Part shown: piece after piece, positions 1-8,545 of the stretch
How the letters are laid out: each line of letters starts with the position of its first letter
Position numbering within the stretch: position 1 is the first letter of the stretch
Source: Puniceicoccaceae bacterium K14
GTDB taxonomy: Bacteria > Verrucomicrobiota > Verrucomicrobiia > Opitutales > Opitutaceae
DNA length: 41,195 nt
Assembly: GCA_022538095.1 (NCBI GenBank)
Contig: JAKYXN010000046.1
Location: 1-41,195 of the forward strand
Direction of reading: 5' to 3'
The notes under the pieces: generated by a model
The model's input: the letters and a program-made list of their open reading frames with translations, nothing else
Told to the model about the DNA's origin: nothing
Database searches by the model: none
Made by a program: the position numbers and the translations under genes

Positions 1-17
1 AATCGCTTCGCGACAAG

Positions 18-105
18 GCCCATTTTGGAAGGAACTGCGTTGCCCAAGTGGGACTGGGCTGTAGCCCAGCCGCCAATTGGCCGCCTTGTTCCTTCCAAAA
101 TGGGC
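18..105. repeat. Multi-hairpin palindromic repeat (REP/MITE-like)
   Basis: Two perfect 18-bp inverted arms lie at 18-35 and 88-105. Between them are three smaller palindromes: CCCAAGTGGG at 43-52, CTGGGCTGTAGCCCAG at 54-69 and GCCAATTGGC at 72-81. A single strand could therefore fold into a long stem carrying three short hairpins, like a cloverleaf. No ORF is inside. This architecture is typical of intergenic REP/BIME or miniature transposon repeats, but copy number cannot be seen here, and the element may extend left of the window. An RNA role is possible but unsupported. Confidence 0.65.
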
Positions 106-808
106 TCCTGCCAGCTTTGAGTTTATTCACGAACACGCCCTAGGTCCACGTTGTTGTATTATGCTCTAATTTGGGAAATGGTGCTATGTTCATTCATTGG
201 TTGAACGGCTCCACTGGAATAGGGAGGGTCGAACTGTATTATTTTTTGCAGTGGATGAAAGCAATGGAGGGTGTTCAAAAAGTAGATGTAGGATATTTTT
301 GTAAAGAGCAGATGGTATTTTGATAATAGTCAATTGGACGGCGATTAAAATGAGGTCTGGTTCTGCCAAGAGGTTTTGAAAGATCTGAATGTTGAACTCC
401 TGCTTCTCACAATTTTTGCCTTTAGGATCAAATAGTGAATTTTCGACTTGCTCAGATTCTTTTGTAAGACGCAGCGTTTACCTGAATTCGAAAATAAATA
501 GTAGTTGATTTTATTATACTAATCAATGCGTAGTAAACGGGCTATGGAAAAATACTTCTTAATAGGCATGCATAAAAAATATTGTATCAGTTTTTTGAAT
601 CTTGCGATCAGACGAGATGTTCCCTGCTAAGTATTTAGTTCGCGGTGTTCACCCCGAATACTCAGAGCTCGCTGCATTTAGAAGTGGACCTTCCTGTGAA
701 TTCTGATTTCGCTAAACAAGTAACATTCTGGTGCATAAAATGAATTAAGGGTATTTGTGTATTGTCTCGACATTGCCTTTATTGCTTCAACTATGGACTG
801 CCTACCGT
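106..808. other. Long intergenic stretch, no convincing gene
   Basis: This AT-rich stretch precedes the glycosyltransferase. No ORF with a normal start and recognisable content was found. On the minus strand a frame stays open from 477 to 190 (about 95 codons) but has no ATG or GTG and no family I recognise. It could be a decayed gene or chance. No convincing promoter was seen. Confidence 0.4.
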
Positions 809-2062
809 ATGAAACCACGGATTCTCCTCAGTTCTTGGGTTGCGCCTATTCCTTCTACTTCGGGTGGGGCTCAGCGAACTAACCTACTCTACAAAGCCTT
901 GGCAGAAATCGCAGATGTTGATTTTGTCTTACTTTCTCTTCCGGCTAAATACACGGCTCAAGATATGAAAGTTATGCGAGAAGAGTTTCGGGTCAAAGCC
1001 TGTAGGAGTATAAAACGACCTCAAGAGCTTGCCCCATGGAAGTATCTTCCGTTTCCGAGACGTATCCGCAATCAAATTGCCAATAATATCGATGGGAGTC
1101 GCTCTTTGCTACGAGAGCAGCCAAAGCTTCGAAGGTATGTCGGGTCGAAGATAGAATTCAACAGCTATGACCTGATCGTTGGGCGCTATGCAAAGTCGCT
1201 GACCTCATTAGGCCTTCATCATCAAGCGCCTATGCGGCTTGCTCTAGATGTTGATGACTGGGATTTAGATGTCTACGAATCAAGAAAGCGCGCCATGAAG
1301 AATATTTTGAAGAAGAAAGTCCTCGATTGGCACATCCACAATGTGAAGAATGCACTGCCGCCGCTTATCAATTCGCTTTCTACCATTTGGGTTTCTAATA
1401 AGGAAAATTTGGATGAGCCACTGCTGGCGCGAGCCCGGCTTTTGCCTAATATACCATTTCTCGAAGACTCCAATGAGTCGCAGCAAACTCCTTTTCCCGG
1501 CAAAGGAGAAATTATTACAACAATCGGGTGTTATGCTCACTATCCAAATGTAATGGGAATAGACTGGTTCTTGGGCAACGTATGGCCATCTGTCTTAAAT
1601 AATCGGCCGGGGGCCCGTTTCAAGATCCATGGCAGTGGTCTAGACTCGGTAAACTTGAAGGAGCGCTGGCAACGGCATCCACATGTTGAGGTCATTGGTT
1701 TTGTGGGCAAGGTCGAAGATGCTTACAAAGAGGCGATGATCTCGGTATGCACCGTATCGGAGGGGGCGGGCACTAATATCAAAGTATTAGAATCATTGAG
1801 ACTAGGACGCCCATGCGTTTCCACTTTGAAAGGTGCGAATGGATTCGATGAGCTTGTCGAGATCGGAGGTCTTGTGCCCTGTCAAAATGAGCAGGAAATG
1901 ATCGCTTCAATTGTCGACCTCCTCGAAAATCGTGAAAAAGCAAAACAGCTTGGGGCAAGGGCTTCGAAAAAAGTTAAAAACGAATTCAACTTCTCAGCCT
2001 TTTCTAAGGTCGTTTCAGAAGGGGTGGAAACGGCTCTCAGTGCACCGAAACCAAGCGTATAA
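809..2062 (+). CDS. Glycosyltransferase, GT4/GT1-like
   Basis: This is a predicted 417-residue cytoplasmic glycosyltransferase of the GT-B fold that would add a sugar from an activated donor, probably to a surface polysaccharide or lipid carrier. The N-terminal half opens with a strand and a Gly-rich loop (ILLSSW, then STSGGAQRTN), as in GT4-like N-terminal domains. The C-terminal half has the GT1-type donor-site segment with EGAGTNIKVLESLRLGRPCV near residues 330-350 and an E-x7-E-like spacing. I chose the ATG at 809. The frame is open to a TTG at 755, but those extra 18 residues look non-homologous, and the Gly-rich start of the fold begins right after the ATG. No other polysaccharide genes are adjacent, so it looks like an orphan. 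Donor and acceptor are unknown. Confidence 0.75.
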   Translation: MKPRILLSSWVAPIPSTSGGAQRTNLLYKALAEIADVDFVLLSLPAKYTAQDMKVMREEFRVKACRSIKRPQELAPWKYLPFPRRIRNQIANNIDGSRSLLREQPKLRRYVGSKIEFNSYDLIVGRYAKSLTSLGLHHQAPMRLALDVDDWDLDVYESRKRAMKNILKKKVLDWHIHNVKNALPPLINSLSTIWVSNKENLDEPLLARARLLPNIPFLEDSNESQQTPFPGKGEIITTIGCYAHYPNVMGIDWFLGNVWPSVLNNRPGARFKIHGSGLDSVNLKERWQRHPHVEVIGFVGKVEDAYKEAMISVCTVSEGAGTNIKVLESLRLGRPCVSTLKGANGFDELVEIGGLVPCQNEQEMIASIVDLLENREKAKQLGARASKKVKNEFNFSAFSKVVSEGVETALSAPKPSV

Positions 2063-2172
2063 AGCTATTCAGCTTATAAGGAGTTTCTCGAGTTTTTTTA
2101 AGTGATAATTACGATGTGACAACTGAATATTTAAAATTGTAGAAATTGGATACTGTTGGATATTAAGGGTGA

Positions 2173-2457
2173 TTTCTTAAGTTTTTTGTCTATACTAAAT
2201 TTCGTAGATTGGGAACTTGGGTAGTCGGGTTTTTGGACCGCAGAAAGGTTAACCTGTCTAACAATCAAGTTCTTGTTCAGCGGCTGCTGAGTAACTTGGA
2301 TCACAAATTAACAATGGAATGGGAACGTTCGCTAATTGACCGCATAGAAAGTCTCAGTTTGGAAGAGGTTAATGCAGTAGCAAAGAAATATATGCAGTCT
2401 GAAAACCTGACTATCGTAAGAGCAGGTGATTTTGTGGGACTGAGCGAGGATTCATAG
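2173..2457 (+). pseudogene. C-terminal remnant of M16 zinc peptidase
   Basis: The frame is open from 2173 to the stop at 2457, with a TTG at 2209 as the only plausible start. The encoded ~80-95 residues match the last part of insulinase/PqqL-type (M16) peptidases: a KVNLSNNQVL stretch, a segment like LSLEEVNAVAKKYM, and the ending LTIVRAGDF that typically closes these proteins. The catalytic HxxEH domain and the rest of the roughly 450-900 residue protein are absent upstream, where a stop and AT-rich DNA precede the fragment. It is most likely a gene remnant left by a deletion or rearrangement, not a functional protease. Confidence 0.7.
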
Positions 2458-2517
2458 AGATCGTCGTAACTCAGACAGACGATAAACGATAGCTGGTTGG
2501 GCTAATATCTTGACCGG

Positions 2518-3405
2518 CTACTCGCTATCTAACTCCCGATTGAAGACGCTCTTAAGCCCCTTGGTGATTGATGGGGCGAGGGAGGTAAAGTGGTCGAAAC
2601 CGGGGAGGAGGTTCATTTCGAAGCTTGTTGGCTCAGCCCAACTAGTTTCCAAAAAATTGAGGAGTGGGTTTAAATCATCGATAAACAGAGACGCCTCTTC
2701 CTCGTCTCCTGTTGATATGTATAGGCGTGTGGATCGCTTAGGGGAACCATCTGCTATGCTGGATAATAGATCAAGTTGGCCGGCGAGAAAGGGACTACCT
2801 GCGATGATCCCCGTGAACGCATCGGGATCTTTAACGTAAGTATACAAAGAAAATAGGCCGCCTAGAGAGTGACCAAACAGGTACCGTCGGGTTGAGTCAG
2901 CTGGATAGTTCTTTTCGATGTATGGCATCGCTTCTTTGTTTAGAAAGTTATGAAACTCGGGTGCACCTCCTGTTTGAGAATCATCTCCGTAGAGTTGTGG
3001 GCTGAGGTCACGGCTGCGGTGGTTGCCGTTGCTTAAATCGAGTGTGCCGTAGCCGATCCCAACAACGATAACCGGTGGTACCGATCCAGACCAACCAAGC
3101 TGAGTGACAGCAGAAGCCATCATGGGAAAAGTATGATCGCCGTCTAGTGTGTAGATAACAGGGAAGCGTCGATTTTTGTCAGAGCTTGCTTCCGGTGGAA
3201 CACGGACGTAGAGTACGAATTGATCGCCTACAGATTCTGAGTCGAGAGTGACTATTTCTGTTCCTGTTAATACTGGTAGTTTATCAGTTGATACTTCAGC
3301 GCTTACTTGGGTGCAAAGTCCAAGGCCAATAAAGCTTAAAGTGAAGAACAAATGGAAGGCATCGATTTTAAGTAAGGGAATTAATCGTGTAGTAATATTG
3401 AGCAT
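2518..3405 (-). CDS. Exported alpha/beta hydrolase, esterase D/BesA-like
   Basis: This is a 295-residue secreted serine esterase of the 'putative esterase' family, which includes siderophore esterases (BesA, IroE, Fes-like) and S-formylglutathione hydrolase relatives. The N-terminal ~36 residues form a signal peptide ending in a VSA-type cleavage site. The nucleophile elbow is GHSLGG with Ser180. Asp234 (TGDEEE) and His272 (GFDHF) sit where the acid and base of the triad are expected. The conserved VIYTLDGDH strand is at about 83-91. The substrate is unknown; with no siderophore genes nearby, a general carboxyl-ester role is as likely as iron release. It is transcribed in the same direction as the downstream-ending ArsR gene but separated by about 55 bases. 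Confidence 0.8.
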   Translation of the reverse strand: MLNITTRLIPLLKIDAFHLFFTLSFIGLGLCTQVSAEVSTDKLPVLTGTEIVTLDSESVGDQFVLYVRVPPEASSDKNRRFPVIYTLDGDHTFPMMASAVTQLGWSGSVPPVIVVGIGYGTLDLSNGNHRSRDLSPQLYGDDSQTGGAPEFHNFLNKEAMPYIEKNYPADSTRRYLFGHSLGGLFSLYTYVKDPDAFTGIIAGSPFLAGQLDLLSSIADGSPKRSTRLYISTGDEEEASLFIDDLNPLLNFLETSWAEPTSFEMNLLPGFDHFTSLAPSITKGLKSVFNRELDSE

Positions 3406-3459
3406 CTTCTGCTGCTATGCATGAATAATACCAGTTATACAACTTGTGGGGAAGTGGCA

Positions 3460-3702
3460 TTAATCACTGCAGTACTCTTCATGTAGAAATTGCAATAGAT
3501 GCGAAATATCTTCTCGGGAAATACTGTAATAAACTTTGAGGCCTTCTTTGCGTGTGGAAACGTAACCTTCGTTTCGCAATTTTGCTAAATGCTGTGATAA
3601 GGCAGACTGGCTAAGCTCGAGGTGTTGGTTGAGATCCCCAACACTTACTTCATCCACTTGACTCAAATAACATAGAATGAGCAGACGTTGGCGATTGGAC
3701 AA
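3460..3702 (-). CDS. ArsR-family regulator, YgaV/BigR/SqrR-like
   Basis: This is a winged-helix repressor that probably senses sulfide or sulfane sulfur and controls the divergent rhodanese gene. It carries the recognition helix region SQSALSQHLAKLRNEG and a beta wing (TRKEGLKVYYSI). Both cysteines used by BigR/YgaV/SqrR for persulfide or disulfide sensing are present: one in the LLILC helix near the start and one in the final EEYCSD. The only normal start in frame is TTG at 3702. However, in-frame codons upstream to about 3741 still encode the expected first helix (ENIERVVGVLGAL), and the frame is open to 3810 without ATG, GTG or TTG. The true start may be a rare ATT (3781-3783) or ATC, or the 5' end carries a frameshift. 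The span given uses the TTG. Confidence 0.8.
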   Translation of the reverse strand: MSNRQRLLILCYLSQVDEVSVGDLNQHLELSQSALSQHLAKLRNEGYVSTRKEGLKVYYSISREDISHLLQFLHEEYCSD

Positions 3703-3783
3703 TGCTCCAAGGACTCCTACTACGCGTTCTATATTTTCTGCGGTGGGGATTTCGATCGAGGGAAGCTTTGAATTTTTCTTAAT

Positions 3784-3799
3784 ATTAGTAATTGCTAAT
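3784..3799. promoter_or_regulatory. Palindromic operator candidate, ArsR/rhodanese
   Basis: ATTAG-TAATTG-CTAAT is a perfect 5-bp inverted repeat with a 6-base spacer. It lies in the AT-rich gap between the divergent ArsR regulator and the rhodanese gene, about 42 bases before the rhodanese ATG. ArsR dimers bind such AT-rich imperfect palindromes. Placement suggests autoregulation plus control of the rhodanese. Binding is inferred from position and symmetry only. Confidence 0.5.
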
Positions 3800-3840
3800 T
3801 TAGTTATTGATCATTTATTAGGATGATTTACCAATGAACC

Positions 3841-4383
3841 ATGCAAACTGAAAATACTGCAACTCAGATTGAATTTATTTCACCAGAAGAGGCTTTCGTG
3901 AAGATGAATAGAGGAGGAGTTTTGCTAGATGTGAGGACAGACGGTGAATTTCGAGCGGTTCATGCGACGGGCGCTGTCAATCTTCCCTTAGGTGGACTGC
4001 AGTCGAACCCTTCATTGCTATCGACGTATAACACATCGGAAGCGGAAGTCTTGTTTACTTGCAAATCTGGCAAGCGAGCTGAAGTGGCAGCTAGATTAGC
4101 GATTGGGCAAGGCTTGTCTGCAATCTCGGTGGTTGAAGGGGGAACAGATGCTTGGGTTCAAGCAGATCTGTCCCATGTCAAAGGCAAGGGGATTATTAGT
4201 ATTGAGCGTCAAGTAAGAATTGGAACTGGGGTGTTAGTGGCGAGCGGGAGCGTTTTGGGGCTTTTGGTTTCAGCTTGGTTTTTTGCGATCCCAATTTTAG
4301 TTGGCTGTGGCCTAATTTTCGCAGGCATTACTGATTGGTGTGGAATGGGCATGGGCCTAATGAAAATGCCTTGGAATCGATAA
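3841..4383 (+). CDS. Membrane rhodanese, YgaP-like (rhodanese + DUF2892)
   Basis: This 180-residue protein joins a rhodanese sulfurtransferase domain (about 10-110) to a DUF2892 membrane hairpin (about 118-178). The catalytic Cys74 lies in the loop TCKSGKRA, and the LLDVRTDGEF signature is near 28-37. The tail has the family pattern ISIERQVRIGTG, two membrane segments, then DWCGMGMGL and the ending MPWN. In the E. coli homologue the cytoplasmic rhodanese accepts sulfane sulfur at the inner membrane. Pairing with a cysteine-based ArsR regulator on the other strand matches ygaVP and points to sulfide/persulfide detoxification or signalling. The ATG at 3841 gives the family's normal length. An overlapping out-of-frame ATG at 3834 encodes only five codons. 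Confidence 0.88.
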   Translation: MQTENTATQIEFISPEEAFVKMNRGGVLLDVRTDGEFRAVHATGAVNLPLGGLQSNPSLLSTYNTSEAEVLFTCKSGKRAEVAARLAIGQGLSAISVVEGGTDAWVQADLSHVKGKGIISIERQVRIGTGVLVASGSVLGLLVSAWFFAIPILVGCGLIFAGITDWCGMGMGLMKMPWNR

Positions 4384-4466
4384 TGTATTGATATTTCGAG
4401 TAGGATTGGGCCGCCTCCTTCACTTTGCCCCTGAAGTTTTGAAAAACGGCGTATGGGCTTTTGTAA

Positions 4467-6245
4467 TCAATCGCTGCTATATTGTGGGTCCGCGAGTGTT
4501 TTGAGAAATGCGACGAGAGCTTGTTGATCGGTTTCGCTGAGTCTTAGGCCGGTTTGGGGATGCTTAGCGAGATTGGGATCGAGCGTATCGCTTGGGTGGA
4601 TATCTTCATTGTAGTGGCGGATGACATCTTCAAGTGTCTCCAGACTTCCGTCGTGCATGTAAGGCGCAGTGAGGCTTACGTTTCGTAGAGAGGGTGTGGA
4701 GAACTTGAAATCGTCGGCGGTTCGCAAAGTGAATTCGCTACGGCCTTTGTCTTCTCCTTGTGGAAGTCCGTTGTTGTGGAATTGGTGATCAGTAAAAAGG
4801 GCTCCTCCGTGACAGTGGAAACAATCCGCTCCATAGCGCCCGGAGCGTGGTTCGTATTCGGTAATGAACAACTCGAAACCACGCTTTTCTTGGTCGGTCA
4901 AAGTTGCTTTACCGGCAGCCGCATCGTCGAATTTAGATTTGTAGGAAACGAGTGTGAGCAGGTAGTTTTCTAGGGCGAGACCGATGGTCTCTTGAGTGAT
5001 TTCTCCGGAAGCGAATGCAGCTGAAAACAGTTCACTGTATTTAGAATCTCCTTCCAGTCGTGCCACGAGTTCTTCTTTGGTGAAGCCCATTTCGTTGGGG
5101 TCTTCTATGGGGTGGAAGACTTGCTCGCGTAGTGTTGGAACGCGGCCGTCCCAGAAAAAATCCTTTTTCCATGCAAGATTGAAAAGGGGCATAGAGTGGC
5201 GGCGAGTTAGATTGTCGCTGACTCCATGGCTCAGTATTCGACTGTCCGAAAAGGCTTGGTCGGACTGATGGCAACTAGCGCAAGATATCGTTTTATCTCG
5301 AGAAAGTTGAGGGTCAAAAAAGAGAGTTTCGCCGAGTGCGATTCTCTCTTCGATCAATGGGTTGTCAGTAGGAAATTCGGGGCGTGGAAACCGCCGACTC
5401 ATCTTAAATGGGTAGGGAGTGTATTTGATGGGAAGGTCGATGGGCTTAGCCATTGATTCCGCTACTTCAGTAACAGTTTGTTGGATGTTGTTGATCTGAA
5501 AAGCAGCAGGTAAGTTTTGTCTGAGCTTGGCTGCGATTGTATCGCCTTCGTGTGAATGGGTGGATTTTCCGTCTTCGTGAAAAGAAAGTGTATTTGGAAA
5601 ACCGAGGAGCTTCTCTATATCGAATTCGATTTCTATCAAAGAATTGACTTCATGCGTTAACTGTAGCGGGAGGTTGATTACAGTTTTATTTTCATCGTTG
5701 GCGAAGTGATAAACATAAGCGTTTAAGTTTTGCTCTTTGTCGTAAAATCGACCCTCGAGTGCTAAGAAAATATACCCAGTTGCCCAGGTCCAATGAAGTT
5801 GATTCCTATTTGGGTTTAAAGGATGCAATCCAGGGTATTGGCTGGGGTCTGAGTGATTTACCTTTTCGGAGAGACCAATCGAAAAACGAACAGCTCTATA
5901 GGAGCCAGGGACAAGGGCTGTGTCCATTTCAAAGATTCGCTTCCCTGCATCGATGTAAGCTGTGTCTGCTTCGACTGGAATCCAAGTGCCTTCGGATGTT
6001 TCAAATTTTAGCTCGCTGATCAGGTAGCTCAAACGAGAAATGGAGTAGCGTTCATTATCGTTTTTCTCATAACGGAGGGAATCGAGAGTAAGTGGCTTAC
6101 TGTCTACCAGGTGTTTGAACGAGATGCGTAACGAGGCAGTTTCTATGGCCTGTAGACATTGAGTGCCTAACAAGATGAGGCAGAAAAAAACTAGAGTTCG
6201 ATTAGAGTGCATATAGAGCCCGAGCGGTTTTAGAGTGCGATTCAC
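4467..6245 (-). CDS. MbnP-like domain fused to di-heme peroxidase (MbnH/MauG family)
   Basis: This is a 592-residue exported protein with two modules. After a signal sequence (the start may be the internal Met12, giving a cleaner signal peptide ending near LQA) comes an MbnP-like copper-binding domain, about 36-250. It has YSISRLSYLISEL, the ground-plan VRFSIGL...NHSDP, and a Trp-rich LHWTWATGY (Trp152/154). From about 290 follows a bacterial di-heme cytochrome c peroxidase domain with two heme-c sites, CASCH 322-326 and CFHCH 475-479, plus the family's ALGETLFFDP, FWDGR and APYMHDGS segments. In methanotrophs MbnH oxidises a Trp of its separate partner MbnP to kynurenine. Here both are in one chain, so an intramolecular oxidation or copper-related periplasmic function is plausible. 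It ends before the rhodanese gene, convergent with it. Confidence 0.85.
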   Translation of the reverse strand: MNRTLKPLGLYMHSNRTLVFFCLILLGTQCLQAIETASLRISFKHLVDSKPLTLDSLRYEKNDNERYSISRLSYLISELKFETSEGTWIPVEADTAYIDAGKRIFEMDTALVPGSYRAVRFSIGLSEKVNHSDPSQYPGLHPLNPNRNQLHWTWATGYIFLALEGRFYDKEQNLNAYVYHFANDENKTVINLPLQLTHEVNSLIEIEFDIEKLLGFPNTLSFHEDGKSTHSHEGDTIAAKLRQNLPAAFQINNIQQTVTEVAESMAKPIDLPIKYTPYPFKMSRRFPRPEFPTDNPLIEERIALGETLFFDPQLSRDKTISCASCHQSDQAFSDSRILSHGVSDNLTRRHSMPLFNLAWKKDFFWDGRVPTLREQVFHPIEDPNEMGFTKEELVARLEGDSKYSELFSAAFASGEITQETIGLALENYLLTLVSYKSKFDDAAAGKATLTDQEKRGFELFITEYEPRSGRYGADCFHCHGGALFTDHQFHNNGLPQGEDKGRSEFTLRTADDFKFSTPSLRNVSLTAPYMHDGSLETLEDVIRHYNEDIHPSDTLDPNLAKHPQTGLRLSETDQQALVAFLKTLADPQYSSD

Positions 6246-6299
6246 ATTTGAAAGGTCAATCGCGCTCTTTGACCACAGGGGCCCAGGAAAGGTTCATCG

Positions 6300-8120
6300 T
6301 TAGTGATGCGATGCCTCTGAGGCGCCATTTGGAATATGAATTTCTTCAACCATCGCTTGGATTTCCTTGGGAGGCGCAGGGGTGAAGGCTCTGACTGTGA
6401 AAGCGACTGCAAAGTTGATGAGCATCCCAACGAAGCCAATGCCCTCTGGTGTAATTCCAAACAAATATTGCTCTTTCGTTCCTCCAAGGAATTGAAAATA
6501 AATGATATAGCTAATAGTGAAGACAATACCGCAGAGCATACCTGAAATAGCGCCTTCCTTGTTCATGCGTCTTGAGAAGATACCGATAAGAAGTGTTGGG
6601 AAAAAGGAGGACGCTGCTAAACCGAACGCGAAGGCGACCGTTTTTGCGATGAATGCGGAGGGAGGATTTATTCCGAAGTAAGCAGCTACAGCGAGGGCGA
6701 CAAAGGAGGCTACCCGAGCGTAGTTGACTTCCTCTTTGTCTGAGAGGTCGGGCTTGACGATCTTTTTCATCAAATCGTGTGAAATCGAGGTTGAGAGTAC
6801 GAGAAGAAGTCCAGCCGCTGTTGATAGAGCAGCCGCAATACAACCTGCCATGAGAAACGCTATAACCCACTTCGGTAGGGCGGCCATATGTGGATTGGCC
6901 ATTACCATAATGTCGTTGCCAAACCAGAGTTCATTAGGGTTCGAAAGATCAGCTTTATTTGCCAAGAGTCTTTGTCCCTCTGGGCCTATGCGTTGTGCCT
7001 GAGGGGCGTCGTAGCTTGGATAGCTTGGACTCTTTCCTTGAAAAACGGTATTTTTTCCGATGTCAGATTTGCCTGGGCCATAGTATTGGATTTTACCATC
7101 GTTATTTTTGTCGATCCATGCCATCTGGCCAGTTTCTTCGAAGTCCTTAAACCAATACGGAGCATCTTGGTAGCTATTGTTGTGTAAGGTTTCGACTAGG
7201 TTCACGCGTGCAAAAGCTCCGATAGTTGGGGCAGTGAGGTAAATGACAGATATAAATAAGAGCGTCCAGCAGGCTGATTTGCGGACGGCCGCGACGTTTT
7301 TAACAGTAAAGAAGCGAACAATAACATGTGGCAGCCCTGCTGTGCCGCACATCAGGGCCGCGGTGATACAGAACATATTAATTGTATTCATTTTCCCTGC
7401 GGTGAATTCGCTGAAGCCAAGCTCTGTATTGATATTGTTGAGTTTTTGTAGGAAAGGAATTTGGGGCTCTTCGGCTGTGAAGTTTCCAATCAAGCCCAAT
7501 TGTGGGATGAAGTTATTGGTCAAAGCAATTGCGATGAAGATAGCTGGTATTGTGTAGGAAAGGGCCATGACGCAATATTGTGCAACTTGCGTGTAGGTAA
7601 TGCCTTTCATGCCGCCAAGTCCTGCATAAACGAAAACGATGCTAGAACCAATTAAGACACCTGAGGGGATACTAATATTGAATAGTTGAGAAAACACTAC
7701 GCCGACGCCGCGCATTTGGCCCATGATGTAGGTCATGCAAATGAATATTGCACAGAGGACTGCCACTCCTCGCGCTAGCTTCGAGTAATAACGGTCGCCA
7801 ATGAAGTCAGGAACCGTCGATTTGCCGAATTTTCTCAAGAAGGGTACCATGAGAATCGTCAAAAGAACGAATCCTCCAGTCCACCCCATAAGGAAGCGGG
7901 AGGCATCGTATCCACTGATGGCTACTGTCCCAGCCATGGAGATAAATGTGGCGGCCGACATCCAGTCGGCTGCGGTCGCCATGCCATTGGCAAATGGAGA
8001 CACTCCGCCGCCAGCAGTGTAATATTCTTTGGTAGAGGAAGCTCGAGAACGGACTGCGATAGCAATATAGATCGCGAAGGAGAGGCCGATGAAAATGAAG
8101 TTTAGCGTATCTTGCGTCAT
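6300..8120 (-). CDS. Sodium:solute symporter, VC_2705/ActP-like large subunit
   Basis: This is a 606-residue SSS-family permease that imports a small solute, probably a monocarboxylate such as acetate, with Na+. The start at 8120 (MTQDTLNF) is chosen because the preceding 75 in-frame residues overlap the DUF4212 gene and are not membrane-like. At least twelve hydrophobic segments follow. Family marks are the [12 protein letters not shown] segment, the [19 protein letters not shown] region and a late [21 protein letters not shown] helix. An extramembrane insertion holds an EF-hand-like [12 protein letters not shown], a common feature of the VC_2705 subfamily. It lies 11 bases after the DUF4212 gene, in the usual two-gene operon. 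Confidence 0.88.
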   Translation of the reverse strand: MTQDTLNFIFIGLSFAIYIAIAVRSRASSTKEYYTAGGGVSPFANGMATAADWMSAATFISMAGTVAISGYDASRFLMGWTGGFVLLTILMVPFLRKFGKSTVPDFIGDRYYSKLARGVAVLCAIFICMTYIMGQMRGVGVVFSQLFNISIPSGVLIGSSIVFVYAGLGGMKGITYTQVAQYCVMALSYTIPAIFIAIALTNNFIPQLGLIGNFTAEEPQIPFLQKLNNINTELGFSEFTAGKMNTINMFCITAALMCGTAGLPHVIVRFFTVKNVAAVRKSACWTLLFISVIYLTAPTIGAFARVNLVETLHNNSYQDAPYWFKDFEETGQMAWIDKNNDGKIQYYGPGKSDIGKNTVFQGKSPSYPSYDAPQAQRIGPEGQRLLANKADLSNPNELWFGNDIMVMANPHMAALPKWVIAFLMAGCIAAALSTAAGLLLVLSTSISHDLMKKIVKPDLSDKEEVNYARVASFVALAVAAYFGINPPSAFIAKTVAFAFGLAASSFFPTLLIGIFSRRMNKEGAISGMLCGIVFTISYIIYFQFLGGTKEQYLFGITPEGIGFVGMLINFAVAFTVRAFTPAPPKEIQAMVEEIHIPNGASEASHH

Positions 8121-8131
8121 TCTGAATGGGG

Positions 8132-8398
8132 CTATTTGTTTTCGCTGTAGCCGTATTTTTCGTCTAGGCGATTCATAAGAAATGCGTAGACGACGAGCAG
8201 AATAACAAAGCAAATGATCGAGCCCTGTTGAGCCATCCAAAAGCCAAATGGGGCGTTCCCGATCTGTGGAGCGTTGGCATCGAGCCAATCGCGAAAGAGT
8301 ATTCCGCAGCCAAAGCTGGCGGTAAACCAGACTGCGAGGAGGCAATAGACAATGCGCAAGCAGGATTTTAGGTACGAACGATGATCAGTGCTTTTCAT
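8132..8398 (-). CDS. DUF4212 small subunit of the sodium/solute symporter
   Basis: This 88-residue protein has two predicted membrane segments (about 14-36 and 58-76) joined by the DUF4212 signature with [18 protein letters not shown] and a charged end NRLDEKYG. Such proteins are encoded directly upstream of VC_2705-type symporters and are thought to be their small subunit. I use Met at 8398; an in-frame upstream Met at 8494 would add 32 residues unlike the family. No promoter was recognised in the ~150 bases before it. Confidence 0.88.
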   Translation of the reverse strand: MKSTDHRSYLKSCLRIVYCLLAVWFTASFGCGILFRDWLDANAPQIGNAPFGFWMAQQGSIICFVILLVVYAFLMNRLDEKYGYSENK

Positions 8399-8545
8399 AG
8401 CGTATAGGGTAAGGGTGATGCGTAGGGAAGGGAGTTTAGAGGCGTATCCCTTTGGAAAGTCTGAAGTTAAAAGTGAATCCTTTGGATTCTGCAAATTCTA
8501 TTTTCCAATATCCCGTTTAATGAGACGCCTGAGTATTGGCAGGCA

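Noticed and set aside
3834-3851. Five-codon leader peptide overlapping the rhodanese start
   Set aside because: An out-of-frame ATG with AGGA about ten bases upstream gives only five codons; too short to support.
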